Shown here: positions 27,377-36,731 of the stretch, piece after piece
Layout of the letters: each line of letters begins with the position of its first letter
How positions within the stretch are numbered: position 1 is the first letter of the stretch
Origin: Lysinibacillus sp. OF-1
Lineage (GTDB): Bacteria; Bacillota; Bacilli; Bacillales_A; Planococcaceae
Direction: 5' to 3'
Length of the DNA: 64,000 nt
Assembly: GCF_028356935.1 (NCBI RefSeq)
Contig: NZ_CP102798.1
Location: 1,674,001-1,738,000, forward strand
Notes under the pieces: generated by a model
Seen by the model: the letters and a program-made list of their open reading frames with translations, nothing else
Told to the model about the DNA's origin: nothing
Database searches by the model: none
Program-made: the position numbers and the translations under genes

Positions 27377-28068
27377 ACATTTTGATTTGTGATGATGATA
27401 AAGAAATTGTTAGGGCGATTAGCATTTATTTAGAAAATGAGGGCTATCATGTATTCAAAGCTTACAATGGTATAGAGGCAATCGATCTTATTCGGGATCA
27501 CGTTATTCATCTTATTATTATGGATATTATGATGCCAAAAATGGATGGGATTACGGCGACGATGAAGATTAGGCAAGATAATATGATTCCGTTAATAATG
27601 CTTTCTGCTAAATCGGAGGATTATGACAAAATACTCGGATTAAATATTGGAGCAGATGATTATATGGCTAAGCCGTTTAATCCATTAGAACTTGTGGCTA
27701 GAGTGAAATCACAGCTAAGAAGGTATACGACATTTGGGAGCCTCGAGATGAGCAGTTCTGTATTTCAAACGGGCGGGCTTGTGATTGATGATGAACAAAA
27801 AGTCATTACTGTTGATAAACAAGAGGTTCATTTAACACCAGTGCAATATAAAATCTTAAAGCTTCTGACAGCCAATGCTGGTAGGGTGTTCACGATTGAA
27901 GAGATTTATGAAAAGGTATGGAATGTCAGGGCTATTAATCCTGAAAATACGGTTTCGGTTCATATTCGAAAGATTCGAGAAAAAATTGAAATTAATCCAA
28001 AAGAGCCAAAGTATTTAAAAGTTGTATGGGGAGTTGGGTATAAGGTTGAGAAAGTTGAGAAGTATTAG
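27373..28068 (+). CDS. OmpR/PhoB-type response regulator
   Basis: A 231-aa two-domain regulator. The receiver has the acidic pair CDDDKE, phospho-acceptor Asp51 in IIMDIMMPK, Ser77 and Lys100 (YMAKPFNP). The C-terminal winged helix spans about 135-230 and ends with the canonical VSVHIRKIREKI and VWGVGYKV. The start is TTG with GGAGGAG 10 bases upstream. It overlaps the sensor kinase gene by about 14 bases. Direct TAAGA repeats upstream may be its own binding sites. The target genes are unknown. Confidence 0.93.
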   Translation: MNILICDDDKEIVRAISIYLENEGYHVFKAYNGIEAIDLIRDHVIHLIIMDIMMPKMDGITATMKIRQDNMIPLIMLSAKSEDYDKILGLNIGADDYMAKPFNPLELVARVKSQLRRYTTFGSLEMSSSVFQTGGLVIDDEQKVITVDKQEVHLTPVQYKILKLLTANAGRVFTIEEIYEKVWNVRAINPENTVSVHIRKIREKIEINPKEPKYLKVVWGVGYKVEKVEKY

Positions 28069-30106
28069 TCATGCACTTATAACGAAAATAGTTGTGTTTC
28101 TAATTGCCATCGCTTGTTTAATTGGTATAGCGAGGGTAATGATCAACATGGAATTTAATGGAATTCACCTTAGTAGTTTAAATCAAGATAATTATTTTGA
28201 AAGCCGAGCATTCGCTGATGAAAGTTACAGCATTATGGCTCCTTTAGCGCAATTAATCGGGAAATATAAAAGTGAAGAATATATTTTAAGTGGTAAAACA
28301 CTAACAGAAGAGGATAATAGAAGAATCGAAGAGGAATTATATTATGATTTTCGTAATTCTTACAGATATAATTCGAATTTGAGTGAAGAGGAAAATAAGC
28401 ATATCTATCAAGAAAAATATGCAAATGACATTGCTAGAACAAAAGATGAAAGCATAAATGAACAGGTAAGAAATTTTTATCAGTTACGTAGTACGTTAGA
28501 AGCTTATGAAGGAATTGTGTTTTATGCGAGTGACGGTGAACATGAATTTTCCAATAGTGATCTCAAGAAGAAAGAGCAATTTAAATCCTTTGATGCATAT
28601 ATGCTATTTGAGGATTACCAACAAAAGCTTTATCCAAATGAAATGAAAGAAAGTCAATACTTGGGTTACATTACACACGAAGTTGACACGTTGAACCCAC
28701 AGACAGATGTTATGTATGTGGCGTTTAAAGATTCTTTCTTACAACAAAAAATGGCGGAATGGGAAAAAGATAAAGAGAATGCCCAAAGTTTTCTGAATGA
28801 ATTCATGGTATTTTTAGCAGGGTTTATTTTATCTTTTGTTTATTTAATCATAGTTATTGGAAGAAGGTCATTTAAAGATAAAGAAATTCATTTCCATGTC
28901 ATAGATAAACTCTATAATGATTTCAATATTGTGCTAGTTGGTTGCTTAACAGCGATGTGGATCACCATGATTGTTGAAGTGTTCCATGATATGTACATGT
29001 TCTTCACCGTGCCTATTTTTATCATTGCCTTACTATTGATTTTATCGCTCGTAAAGCATATTAAAAATAGATCGTTATTTCAGCATACACTGCTCTATCA
29101 AGTTTTCAAAAAGCTATTTATTTGGGTGAAACATGTTTTTGACAGTGGTAGTACAGGCGTGAAAATTGTGCTACTAGTCATTGGCTATCCATTAGTTGTA
29201 GCGGCAACATTTTTTATATTTCCCATTACGATAGGTGTAGCTGCCTGGTTGGCGATGCGAAAGGTGAAGTCATTTAATCGCATTAAAGAGGGCGTAGAGC
29301 AAATTAAGAATGGGGATCTTCATCATCGAATTGAAGTCGATGGAAAAGGGGAGTTTAGTCAACTTGCAGAAAATATTAATCGTATTACAGATGGGTTAAA
29401 AAAGGCAGTGGATAGTGAAATCAAGAGTGAGCGTTTAAAAACAGAGCTTATTACGAATGTTTCGCATGATATCAGAACGCCTTTAACATCAATTATTACG
29501 TATGTCGATTTATTAAAATTAGAAAACGATCCTGAAATGATTGCTGAATATGTAGACGTGTTAGATCAAAAGTCGAAAAGACTCCAGCACTTAACGGATG
29601 ATTTATTTGAAGCGGCTAAAGCATCAAGTGGTAGTATACCTGTCCAGTTAGAGCGGATTGATATCGTATCATTACTAACACAAGGAATCGGAGAAATGGA
29701 TGAAAAAATTGAAGCCTCGTCATTAGATTTTAAGTTAGCCCATCCAACAGAAAAGGTGTATGTGAAGGCTGATGGTAAACTTCTATGGCGTTCCATCGAA
29801 AACTTATTCTCGAATATTTTTAAATACGCACAGCCTACATCAAGGGTATATATTAGTGTTGAAGATTTAGGGAATGAAATACTTGTGACATTTAAAAATA
29901 TTTCAGCATACGAATTAAATATCTCAGTCGATGAGCTAATGGAACGTTTTAAACGAGGAGATGAATCGAGATCAAGTCAAGGTAGCGGATTAGGGTTATC
30001 GATTGCTGAAAGCCTTATTCACATCCAGAACGGCAAGTTCTTAGTTCAAGTAGATGGCGATTTATTTAAGGTCATGATTTATCTACCGAAATTTCCAAAT
30101 GAATAA
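28055..30106 (+). CDS. Large membrane sensor histidine kinase
   Basis: About 683 aa from a TTG at 28055, with AAGG 9 bases upstream; a TTG at 28046 is an alternative. Layout: helix 1 (about 10-28), an extracellular domain of about 215 residues rich in charged residues, helices at about 250-270 and 292-310, two more at about 316-332 and 368-400, then HAMP-like sequence. The catalytic core follows, with His471 in NVSHDIRTPLTSI, an N-box variant (ENLFSNIFKYA), and GSGLGLSI. The four or five extra membrane helices between sensor and kinase are unusual. Nothing nearby indicates the stimulus; no transporter is linked. Confidence 0.9.
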   Translation: MRSISHALITKIVVFLIAIACLIGIARVMINMEFNGIHLSSLNQDNYFESRAFADESYSIMAPLAQLIGKYKSEEYILSGKTLTEEDNRRIEEELYYDFRNSYRYNSNLSEEENKHIYQEKYANDIARTKDESINEQVRNFYQLRSTLEAYEGIVFYASDGEHEFSNSDLKKKEQFKSFDAYMLFEDYQQKLYPNEMKESQYLGYITHEVDTLNPQTDVMYVAFKDSFLQQKMAEWEKDKENAQSFLNEFMVFLAGFILSFVYLIIVIGRRSFKDKEIHFHVIDKLYNDFNIVLVGCLTAMWITMIVEVFHDMYMFFTVPIFIIALLLILSLVKHIKNRSLFQHTLLYQVFKKLFIWVKHVFDSGSTGVKIVLLVIGYPLVVAATFFIFPITIGVAAWLAMRKVKSFNRIKEGVEQIKNGDLHHRIEVDGKGEFSQLAENINRITDGLKKAVDSEIKSERLKTELITNVSHDIRTPLTSIITYVDLLKLENDPEMIAEYVDVLDQKSKRLQHLTDDLFEAAKASSGSIPVQLERIDIVSLLTQGIGEMDEKIEASSLDFKLAHPTEKVYVKADGKLLWRSIENLFSNIFKYAQPTSRVYISVEDLGNEILVTFKNISAYELNISVDELMERFKRGDESRSSQGSGLGLSIAESLIHIQNGKFLVQVDGDLFKVMIYLPKFPNE

Positions 30107-30122
30107 TGTCCTATTCCTTTAT

Positions 30123-30175
30123 GACTGTAGACAAACTCAACGAATTTTGAGTTTGCTTACAGTCTTTTTTCTTTT
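30123..30175 (+). terminator. Terminator of two-component operon
   Basis: GACTGTAG-CAAACTCA and TGAGTTTG-TTACAGTC pair, followed by TTTTTT. Confidence 0.88.
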
Positions 30176-30187
30176 ACAATGAAATAA

Positions 30188-30290
30188 AGTAAAGCCGTTG
30201 ATTTCCACTACGGGCGGGGTCGAGCTGCTTCCCTCGCTTCGTTACTGTCGCTTCGCTTTCGTACAGAAAACATCCGCTCAGTCCATTTTC
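30188..30290. repeat. GC-richer segment resembling a degenerate dispersed repeat
   Basis: The stretch starting GTTGATTTCCACTACGGGCG and continuing through CTTCCCTCGCTTCGTTACTG is less AT-rich than its surroundings. It recalls dispersed repeats common in Lysinibacillus and related genomes that begin with GATTTCC and contain TCGCT-type inverted blocks. Only one copy is in the window, so this is recognition from memory. Confidence 0.35.
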
Positions 30291-30604
30291 TATCGTATAT
30301 TAAAAGAGATTATGCATCAGGGACTCCTCCTGCAGACCATCTATTTATGGATTCTACGCATGTGAAAGCGAGTGCGAATAAACGGAAGTATGATAAAAAG
30401 GTTGTGCGAAAAGAAACACGGGCTTATGAAGAGAAGCTTCAATTAGAGTTAAATATGGATCGTGAAGAACACGGAAAAAAGCCCTTTCCCCCAGAGAAGT
30501 TTGAAAAGGAAGAATGGAAAGAAATAAAGGAAAGCACGACAGATCCTGAAAGTGGCTATTACGTGAAGGATGAACGTACGAAACACCTCCTTGAAACCGA
30601 ATAA
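30284..30604 (+). pseudogene. IS1182-type transposase fragment
   Basis: An open frame of about 105 codons carries the family motif HLFMDSTHVKASANKRKYD, then the charged linker and STTDPESGYYVKDERTK. The aspartate in MDSTH is one of the catalytic DDE residues. The N-terminal half and the C-terminal DDE part are missing: the reading ends after HLLETE where intact transposases continue for another ~200 residues. It is a dead fragment beside the dispersed-repeat-like segment. Confidence 0.75.
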
Positions 30605-30682
30605 GAGAGCAACATTTCAAATGATGTTCCTTGATATAATTCTCTATGTAATATAACTATGTTTGAACAAGGAGATGGAAGC

Positions 30683-31447
30683 ATGAGTAAGTTAACAGGG
30701 AAAATCGCTTTAGTTACAGGATCAAGTCGAGGAATTGGCCGCAGTATTGCACTGCGTCTGGCACAAGAGGGAGCCTTTGTCGTCGTCCATTACGGGAAAA
30801 GACGTAATGAGGCAGAAGCAGTTGTTCACCAGATCGAACAAAGTGGAGGAAATGCTTGCGTGATTGGTGCTGACCTTAGTACCTTAGATGGTATTCAAGA
30901 TTTATTTACTACTTTGGATGATACTATTCGGGAATATATGGGCGGTGGCGGATTCGATATTCTTGTCAACAATGCTGGAATTGGTCAAATTATTAGTTTA
31001 GAAGAGACGACGGAAGAATCATTTGATGAGGTAATGAAGATTAATGTTAAAGCACCACTTTTTGTTACTCAGCAAGCTTTGCCACGTTTAAAAGATGGAG
31101 GACGTATTATTAATATTTCATCTTTTGTGACTCGTGCAGCCTCGCCAAGTGTCTTCACGTACAGTATATCCAAAGGTGCTATCGACACATTTACGCGACT
31201 TCTAGCCAAACAACTAGGGAGCCGTAATATTACGGTAAATGCCATCCAGCCTGGAATTATTAACACAGAGATGAATGCTGAGACATTGGAAAATCTTGAT
31301 GGACAAAAATATGCTGCTGGTCTTTCCATTTTCAACAGATGGGGTGAACCCGAGGATGTGGCAGATATTGCCGCCTTTCTTGCTTCCTCAGACAGCCGTT
31401 GGGTAACAGGTCAGCTGCTTGATGCAAGTGGAGGATCTCATCTATAA
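30683..31447 (+). CDS. Short-chain dehydrogenase/reductase (SDR)
   Basis: A 254-aa SDR starting at the ATG at 30683, preceded by AAGGAGATGG; an upstream in-frame ATG lacks a ribosome site. The cofactor motif TGSSRGIG is followed by HYGKRRNEAE, where a basic residue after beta-2 hints at NADP. NNAG, the catalytic serine in NISSF, and YSISK are present. The C-terminal VTGQLLDASGG is typical. Its natural substrate is unknown. It lies between two IS remnants and so could have been acquired, though its base composition looks ordinary. Confidence 0.9.
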   Translation: MSKLTGKIALVTGSSRGIGRSIALRLAQEGAFVVVHYGKRRNEAEAVVHQIEQSGGNACVIGADLSTLDGIQDLFTTLDDTIREYMGGGGFDILVNNAGIGQIISLEETTEESFDEVMKINVKAPLFVTQQALPRLKDGGRIINISSFVTRAASPSVFTYSISKGAIDTFTRLLAKQLGSRNITVNAIQPGIINTEMNAETLENLDGQKYAAGLSIFNRWGEPEDVADIAAFLASSDSRWVTGQLLDASGGSHL

Positions 31448-31474
31448 CAAATTTATAAGGAACTTCAAATGAAG

Positions 31475-31497
31475 TGACCCCAAAAAGTTAGACACAT
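31475..31497. mobile_element. Solitary IS3-type end
   Basis: TGACCCCAAAAAGTTAGACA resembles the terminal inverted repeat of IS3-family elements (IS150 group). The following ~70 bp look like an IS leader, but no transposase frame and no partner end were found nearby. Confidence 0.5.
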
Positions 31498-32218
31498 ATT
31501 TTAAACAGTTATTGAGGAATGAACTCTGTATTGGGCAGGTCTCATTCCTTTTTGCGATAAATTTCTCAACACGTATTGTTTCTGTACTTGCATTGTTATT
31601 TACTTTTGCACAAAAAAGTAAACCGCCCCTGCCTCGCCAGCATGTGAGAGGGTTTACTTTCATCACTTGGCAAATCGCCTTTGAAGCGATTCGTATTTAT
31701 TAATATACATGGATAAACGTTTTTTTAAATATTGTAAATTTAATAACTCTGGATAGAAACAACGAGTAAAAGAGTTCAGCTATTTAAGAAGTATATTCAA
31801 AAATGCTTATTAGTTAAATGAAAGAGGAGCCCTCATTGAAATCTAAGAACATTGTCAATATAACAATTCTTTTTCAATAGCTTAATTTCAAAGCTTTCAA
31901 TATCCTCTCTGATTACGTTACTTATCTTTAATACCACCGAACTTATTATATTTTTTCTAATCAAGATTGTTTAATTTTAAAAATTATGAAAGCATAGTAG
32001 TAATTTAAATAATGGGAAGAACCCACTTCAAAAATCTATTTGTCGTAACTTTTTTGTTATGGCTACTTGATGGTGTTTTGAAGCGGGTTCTTTCATTTTA
32101 TTAAAATCTTTTTCAGGAATGGGGGGGACTAACTAATGACCTTCGGGAATTTGATAGATCCTCTAAAAATGGTAAAATTAGAGTATACAAAAATCTAATT
32201 CATTTGGAGGGAATAAAT
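31498..32218. other. Long intergenic region with hairpins, no intact gene
   Basis: About 720 bp. At 31615-31664, AGTAAACC and GGTTTACT form an inverted repeat around a GC-rich stretch. At about 32012-32093 AAGAACCCACTTCAAAA and TTTTGAAGCGGGTTCTT form a long imperfect stem with a loop of about 43 nt followed by TTTCATTTT, which may end a transcript. Directly before the SLH gene is GGAGGG. No plausible coding frame was found. Confidence 0.5.
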
Positions 32219-33475
32219 ATGAAACGTGGTACTTTTAGAAAGAACTCAAACAAATTATTACTTGCGACTTTAGCTCTAGCTGTGGCGACTCCGGTGTACG
32301 CTATACCTGCTACATATACTGTTGCAGAAGCGGCAACGAAAACGACATTTAAAGATGTCCCTAAATCGCATTGGGCATATGAGTCTATTAAGCAAGTAGC
32401 AGAAAAAGGGCTTGTGGCAGGCTACAGTGACGGTACATACAAACCATCTGCACAGGTAACACGAGCAGAGTTTGCAACATTCCTATCACGCGTATACGAC
32501 GGAAACGACCGTACACCATCTAAATTTTCAGATGTTGGAGCTTCACATTGGGCAAATGACGCTATTCAAGAAGGACTAGCAGTTGGATTCATTAAAGCTA
32601 GTGATTTCTCAAATAACAAATTTGAACCAAACAAAGCAATGACTCGCGGTGAAATGTCTCGTTGGTTAGCAAATGGTTTAGCACATGCGAACGCTGATTA
32701 TGGTAAAGCGATTGAAGAAATGGCAAATTCAAGCCTTACAATTATTCCGATTCCAGAATTTTATGGTGGAGGGGTTAATAAGAAGGATCTTCCGTATATC
32801 GGGGTAGCACTTGGTACTGGCTTGCTATCAGGCTATGAAGATTTCACATTCAAGCCAAATGGCAAAACAACACGTGCAGAGGTAGCAACTATCCTTATCC
32901 GCTTCATGGATGCAATGAAAAAAGCGCCTTCCGATTTTACAGGGTTAAAAGAACTTCGTGAAGTTGCTAGCACAGGGACAAATATTTTATCAATCTCAAA
33001 TTTCAAAAAATCCCAAAACTCTAGTGGGTTTGAAGCAGTTCTTGGAAAAAAACACACTCATTTGAATAATACTGGAGTTACGACAATTGAACGAGCAATT
33101 GTAGTAGATACTACAGGTTCTAAAGCAAAAGGAATCTATAAAGATATGTTCTTTAATGAAATTTCAGAACCATATTCATTAAATAAAAATTTCTATCGAG
33201 TATTTTACGAGTATACATTGGTTCCAAGCCGTGATGTCAGTCTAAATGGAATTGCGAATGGTGCTGATAAAAGCTACGTATCTTCAATGCGAGTAGATAA
33301 AAGTAAAAGTGAAAAATTCAATATTGTAACACCTAAAAATGTTATGGATAACGTTTTTAAAAAAGGTGAAAAAAATCAATATTGGGCACAAAATGGATTA
33401 TTAAATAAACCAGGACATTCATTAGAGGGTCGAGCAGATGATGGAAGCATGTTCATTTATGAAGTACCGAAATAG
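32219..33475 (+). CDS. SLH-domain cell-surface protein with unassigned C-terminal domain
   Basis: A 418-aa exported protein. A signal peptide (residues 1 to about 38) is followed by three S-layer homology repeats: 43-95 (FKDVPKSHWAYESIKQVAEKG, TRAE at 81-84), 103-155 (FSDVGASHWANDAIQ, TRGE at 142-145), and a weaker 175-235 copy lacking the FxDxxxxxW start but ending TRAE at 218-221. These anchor proteins non-covalently to pyruvylated cell-wall polymer. Residues 241-418 carry no motif I recognise; they contain short aromatic-rich strands such as NFYRVFYEYTLVP. The ATG at 32219 has TTGGAGGG upstream. No operon partner is seen. Confidence 0.88.
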   Translation: MKRGTFRKNSNKLLLATLALAVATPVYAIPATYTVAEAATKTTFKDVPKSHWAYESIKQVAEKGLVAGYSDGTYKPSAQVTRAEFATFLSRVYDGNDRTPSKFSDVGASHWANDAIQEGLAVGFIKASDFSNNKFEPNKAMTRGEMSRWLANGLAHANADYGKAIEEMANSSLTIIPIPEFYGGGVNKKDLPYIGVALGTGLLSGYEDFTFKPNGKTTRAEVATILIRFMDAMKKAPSDFTGLKELREVASTGTNILSISNFKKSQNSSGFEAVLGKKHTHLNNTGVTTIERAIVVDTTGSKAKGIYKDMFFNEISEPYSLNKNFYRVFYEYTLVPSRDVSLNGIANGADKSYVSSMRVDKSKSEKFNIVTPKNVMDNVFKKGEKNQYWAQNGLLNKPGHSLEGRADDGSMFIYEVPK

Positions 33476-33503
33476 GAGTTGATAATTCAATTGAAACTAT
33501 TAA

Positions 33504-33533
33504 AAAAAGGTACGATTGTGATCGTATCTTTCT
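33504..33533 (+). terminator. Terminator of SLH gene
   Basis: AAAGGTACGAT and ATCGTATCTTT with a 4-nt loop. Confidence 0.78.
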
Positions 33534-33624
33534 ATTGGCCTTTGCATGGCAGTAGGGAAATATAGGGATTTTAAAAAACTTAAGGAGTTTATAAACAATT
33601 TATTTCGAAGCATACATAAGTAAG

Positions 33625-33660
33625 AAAAATAAAAAGTAGAGCGACAGAAACACGCTCTAC
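33625..33660 (-). terminator. Terminator of the amino-acid ABC operon
   Basis: GTAGAGCG and CGCTCTAC pair; on the minus strand a T-rich run (TTTTTATTTTT) follows. Confidence 0.82.
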
Positions 33661-34403
33661 TAAAGATTCTTCTGTAAAAATGCCTTGGTGCGGTCGTTTT
33701 GTGGGTTTGTAAAAAAGTTGTCTGGATGATTAGATTCAATGATCTGACCATCATCCATAAAGACGACTTTGTTCGCTACCTCACGCGCAAAGCCCATTTC
33801 ATGTGTGACGACAATCATCGTCATGTGGTCTTCAGCTAAGCTTTTCATGACCTTTAAGACTTCTCCTGTCAGTTCAGGGTCTAGGGCAGAGGTTGGTTCG
33901 TCAAATAATAAAATTTGAGGATTCATCATCAAGGCACGGGCAATGGCTACACGCTGCTTTTGACCCCCAGATAGATTGGCAGGATAGGCCTTTGCTTTGT
34001 CGGCAAGTCCAATTTTCTGCAGTAAATCCTGACAGCGGCTCGTAATAGCCTCCGCTGATTCTGTTTTTAATAAGCTCGGCGCCATTTCGAGGTTTTGCTG
34101 GACTGTTAAGTGGGGAAACAGATTGAAGTGTTGAAAGACCATCCCCATTTTAGCTGTTATCGCTTTGATGTGCTGTGGCTTAGCATATTGACCGTTTTGA
34201 ACAAGAAAATCGCCATCAATCACTATACTGCCACCTTCAATTTCTTCTAAATGTATTAAGCTGCGAAGCATGGTACTTTTCCCAGATCCAGATGGGCCGA
34301 TGACAGCAATGACATCGTTTTTCTCCACTGTAAATGTAATTTGTTTCAGCACTTCCACCTGATCAAAAGATTTCTTTAAGTTTGTTACTTGCATCAATGC
34401 CAT
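33660..34403 (-). CDS. Polar amino-acid ABC transporter, ATP-binding protein
   Basis: A 247-aa ATPase. Walker [11 protein letters not shown]-loop [10 protein letters not shown], signature [15 protein letters not shown], Walker [15 protein letters not shown], and the switch histidine in VTHEMGFA are intact. The sequence class is GlnQ/TcyC-like, for polar amino acids or cystine. The ATG at 34403 is chosen because AGAGGTG lies 7-10 bases upstream. It is the last gene of a three-gene minus-strand operon with an 11-bp gap to the permease gene. Confidence 0.93.
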   Translation of the reverse strand: MALMQVTNLKKSFDQVEVLKQITFTVEKNDVIAVIGPSGSGKSTMLRSLIHLEEIEGGSIVIDGDFLVQNGQYAKPQHIKAITAKMGMVFQHFNLFPHLTVQQNLEMAPSLLKTESAEAITSRCQDLLQKIGLADKAKAYPANLSGGQKQRVAIARALMMNPQILLFDEPTSALDPELTGEVLKVMKSLAEDHMTMIVVTHEMGFAREVANKVVFMDDGQIIESNHPDNFFTNPQNDRTKAFLQKNL

Positions 34404-34414
34404 ATGTGTCACCT

Positions 34415-35071
34415 CTATTCAAATGTAAAACGTTTTTCAAGCCATTTAAAGAACATCGTCAAGACAAGCGTCATAACTAAATAAATAGCACCCGCGATAA
34501 AGAACGGCGTAATCGTGAAGTCACGATTTACGGCTGTTTGCGCAAAATGGAGTAATTCAGGCACAGCTACTGCATAGAGTAGGGCTGTATCCTTAATAAG
34601 TGTAACGGATTCATTTGATAATGCGGGTAATGCGACGCGGAACATTTGTGGCAAAATTACACGCGTCGTCGTTTGCCACTTGGATAAGCCAAGTACCTGA
34701 GCTGCCTCATATTGTCCTTTATCAATGGCAAGAAGACCGCCACGGAATATTTCTGCAAAGTAGGCAGCATAATTTAAAATAAAGCCAAGGCAAGCGGCCA
34801 CAAAACGATCAAGTACTAAGTATTCACCGATTACTGGCAGCATAGGTAAACCAAAGCAAATTAATAATAATTGTAGTAATAGTGGTGTACCACGCATGAT
34901 ATAAATATACGTATGTGCAAGCCAAGAGATTGGTTGAATGCGACTTTTTACTGCGAGTGTTAGTAAAAAGCCTAATGGAATCGAAACCAGAATAGCGATG
35001 AAAAACAGTAACACTGTCGTTTTCGCACCTTCTAGCATCGGCCATATCATAGTTTGCCAGTAATCCGCCAT
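34415..35071 (-). CDS. Polar amino-acid ABC transporter, permease
   Basis: A 218-aa inner-membrane permease of the HisMQ type with about five helices. The coupling helix region carries [32 protein letters not shown] (the EAA loop), preceded by [28 protein letters not shown] stretch ([14 protein letters not shown]) is also typical. It works as a homodimer with the ATPase and the lipoprotein encoded on either side. Confidence 0.93.
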   Translation of the reverse strand: MADYWQTMIWPMLEGAKTTVLLFFIAILVSIPLGFLLTLAVKSRIQPISWLAHTYIYIMRGTPLLLQLLLICFGLPMLPVIGEYLVLDRFVAACLGFILNYAAYFAEIFRGGLLAIDKGQYEAAQVLGLSKWQTTTRVILPQMFRVALPALSNESVTLIKDTALLYAVAVPELLHFAQTAVNRDFTITPFFIAGAIYLVMTLVLTMFFKWLEKRFTFE

Positions 35072-35138
35072 AAAGATGTCCCTCCAAAAAGAGTAAGAGT
35101 TTCACAAAGGAAACTCTTACAAATGATGTGTCCTGTCA

Positions 35139-35936
35139 TTACTTTAATACTTTGTCTTCACCGAACCATTTGGTAGAAATTTCAGCAGCTGTACCATCTT
35201 CGTTCATTTTGTCTAATGCGGCTTGTAATTTTTCCAGTAGGGCTTCATTGCCTGGTTTCACGCCAATTCCATACTGTTCTGGTGCAAGTGATTCCTCTAA
35301 TAATTTAAATGTATCAGGCTCCTGTGTCATATAATATTCTGCAACAACCGCATCGATAACAACGGCATCAACACGACCTGTTTTTAAGTCGGATAAAGCT
35401 AAAACATTATCCGCAAACTCTGTAATTTTTTTCACTTCTTTATGAATTGGATGCCCGTTTAGTGCATCTGCCGCAGAAGAAAGAGATTGAATACCTACTT
35501 CTTGTCCAGCTAAATCACTTAGTTTCAAAATCTTTGAATCTGCTTTTGTCATGACAACTTGAGCGTTTTCAAGATAAGGCTTTGTAAATAGTACTTTTTC
35601 TTTACGCTCATCTGTAATGGTATAACCGTTCCAAATTAAATCAATTCGCCCACTTAGTAATTCTGCCTCTTTTGTTTTCCAATCGATTGGTTGAAATTCT
35701 GCTTCGACGCCCATATGCTCAGCTGCCGCACGGGCTAAATCGATATCGAACCCAACGATGTTGTTCTTGTCATCACGGAAGCCCATTGGCGCAAATTTAT
35801 CGTCAATGCCAATAATCATTTTTTCTACATCAGCAGCTTTTTCATCTTTCTTTGCTGCATTTTCTTTCGATGTACCACACGCTGCTAAAACGATCACAGC
35901 TGTCAGCATCATGAATAAAGTCAATACTCGTTTCAT
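35139..35936 (-). CDS. Polar amino-acid ABC transporter, substrate-binding lipoprotein
   Basis: A 265-aa lipoprotein with lipobox VLAAC (lipid-modified Cys20). The mature part is a family 3 solute-binding fold: DDKFAPMGFRDDKNNIVGFDIDLARAAAEHMG, DLIWNGYTIT and a late EQYGIGVKPGNEALL. This resembles cystine, glutamine and general polar amino-acid binders; the binding pocket does not allow a safe choice. It is the first gene of the operon, behind a sigma-A promoter. Confidence 0.92.
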   Translation of the reverse strand: MKRVLTLFMMLTAVIVLAACGTSKENAAKKDEKAADVEKMIIGIDDKFAPMGFRDDKNNIVGFDIDLARAAAEHMGVEAEFQPIDWKTKEAELLSGRIDLIWNGYTITDERKEKVLFTKPYLENAQVVMTKADSKILKLSDLAGQEVGIQSLSSAADALNGHPIHKEVKKITEFADNVLALSDLKTGRVDAVVIDAVVAEYYMTQEPDTFKLLEESLAPEQYGIGVKPGNEALLEKLQAALDKMNEDGTAAEISTKWFGEDKVLK

Positions 35937-35990
35937 TTTGTTTCCCCCTATAATCTATCGCTTTCGTTTGCTAAACTACTAATGTGTTAA

Positions 35991-36019
35991 AGGATATCAT
36001 CGTGATCTAACAATGTCAA
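35991..36019 (-). promoter_or_regulatory. Sigma-A promoter of the amino-acid ABC operon
   Basis: On the minus strand TTGACA (36019-36014), a 17-bp spacer, and TATCCT (35996-35991), 55 bp ahead of the lipoprotein start. No S-box, T-box or CymR-type site was recognised with it. Confidence 0.6.
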
Positions 36020-36127
36020 TATCGTTTTGGATTAATCAGAAAGTTAGCTGCATTTCCTAGCATTTTTTGAATGAAGCTTATTTTCATAAAAAGTTTGAAT
36101 AGGGGGAATAGTAAACAACGGAAGAAA

Positions 36128-36167
36128 AGGGGAAAAGAAAACGAGACTGTACATGATGGACAGTCCC
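36128..36167 (-). terminator. Terminator of RNase HI-like gene
   Basis: GACTGT and ACAGTC pair (minus strand), followed by a TCGTTTTCTTTTC tract. Confidence 0.65.
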
Positions 36168-36178
36168 ATGAAATAGGA

Positions 36179-36571
36179 TTAAGTATTTTTACTTTGAATT
36201 GCTTTTCGAGCCAAAGCATCGGCAGCTTTATTTTGTGAGTCGGGCACCCATTTAATAAAGAATAAATCAAAGCTAGTGGCTAGTGCTAAAGCTTTTTCAA
36301 GATAAGGTTTAAATGCCTCGTTTTTAACATATTCTTTTTCCATAGAAGCGACAACGATTTTAGAATCCGAGCGTACGGATACTAGTGTTGAGCCTAGCTT
36401 TTGTGCTTCTTCAAGACCGCGAACTAGTGCAGTGAATTCAGCGATATGATTATTTGTTTCGCCAATATACTCACTAATTTGGATATGATGGCCTTCACCT
36501 TTAATAAATAGCCCGATCCCACTTGGACCAGGATTTCCTGCACTGGCAGCGTCTATATAAACTTCTAACAT
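36179..36571 (-). CDS. RNase H-like protein (YpdQ-type)
   Basis: A 130-aa RNase HI-fold protein. The catalytic acidic residues are visible: Asp in VYIDAASAGNPG, Glu in HIAEFTALVRGLEEA, Asp in VRSDSKIVV, and a final Asp near QNKAADALARKA. The ATG at 36571 gives a clean family N-terminus; the frame is open 15 codons further but with no better ribosome site. B. subtilis YpdQ is the likely counterpart, and a YpeQ-like zinc protein is divergent from it here as in Bacillus. It lacks the basic handle of E. coli RNase HI, so true RNA:DNA hydrolase activity is uncertain. Confidence 0.85.
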   Translation of the reverse strand: MLEVYIDAASAGNPGPSGIGLFIKGEGHHIQISEYIGETNNHIAEFTALVRGLEEAQKLGSTLVSVRSDSKIVVASMEKEYVKNEAFKPYLEKALALATSFDLFFIKWVPDSQNKAADALARKAIQSKNT

Positions 36572-36731
36572 ACCATCCCTACTTTGCAATGTGACTTCTC
36601 TATAATTGTACAACAAGGATCAGAATCATAGTCTGTAAAAAATGGAACAAACAAAATAGTTGCTTGTTCAAATTGAACGCTTCATAATAATAAGAAGTGA
36701 ATTTTGGACGTGAAAGGAGCGGGGGCTCAAC

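Noticed and set aside
31512..31703. 63-codon + strand frame after the SDR gene
   Set aside because: It lies in IS-end-derived and hairpin DNA, with no ribosome site and no protein-like features.
33500..33754. 84-codon minus-strand frame beside the ABC operon
   Set aside because: It overlaps the end of the ATPase gene in another frame and contains both terminators.
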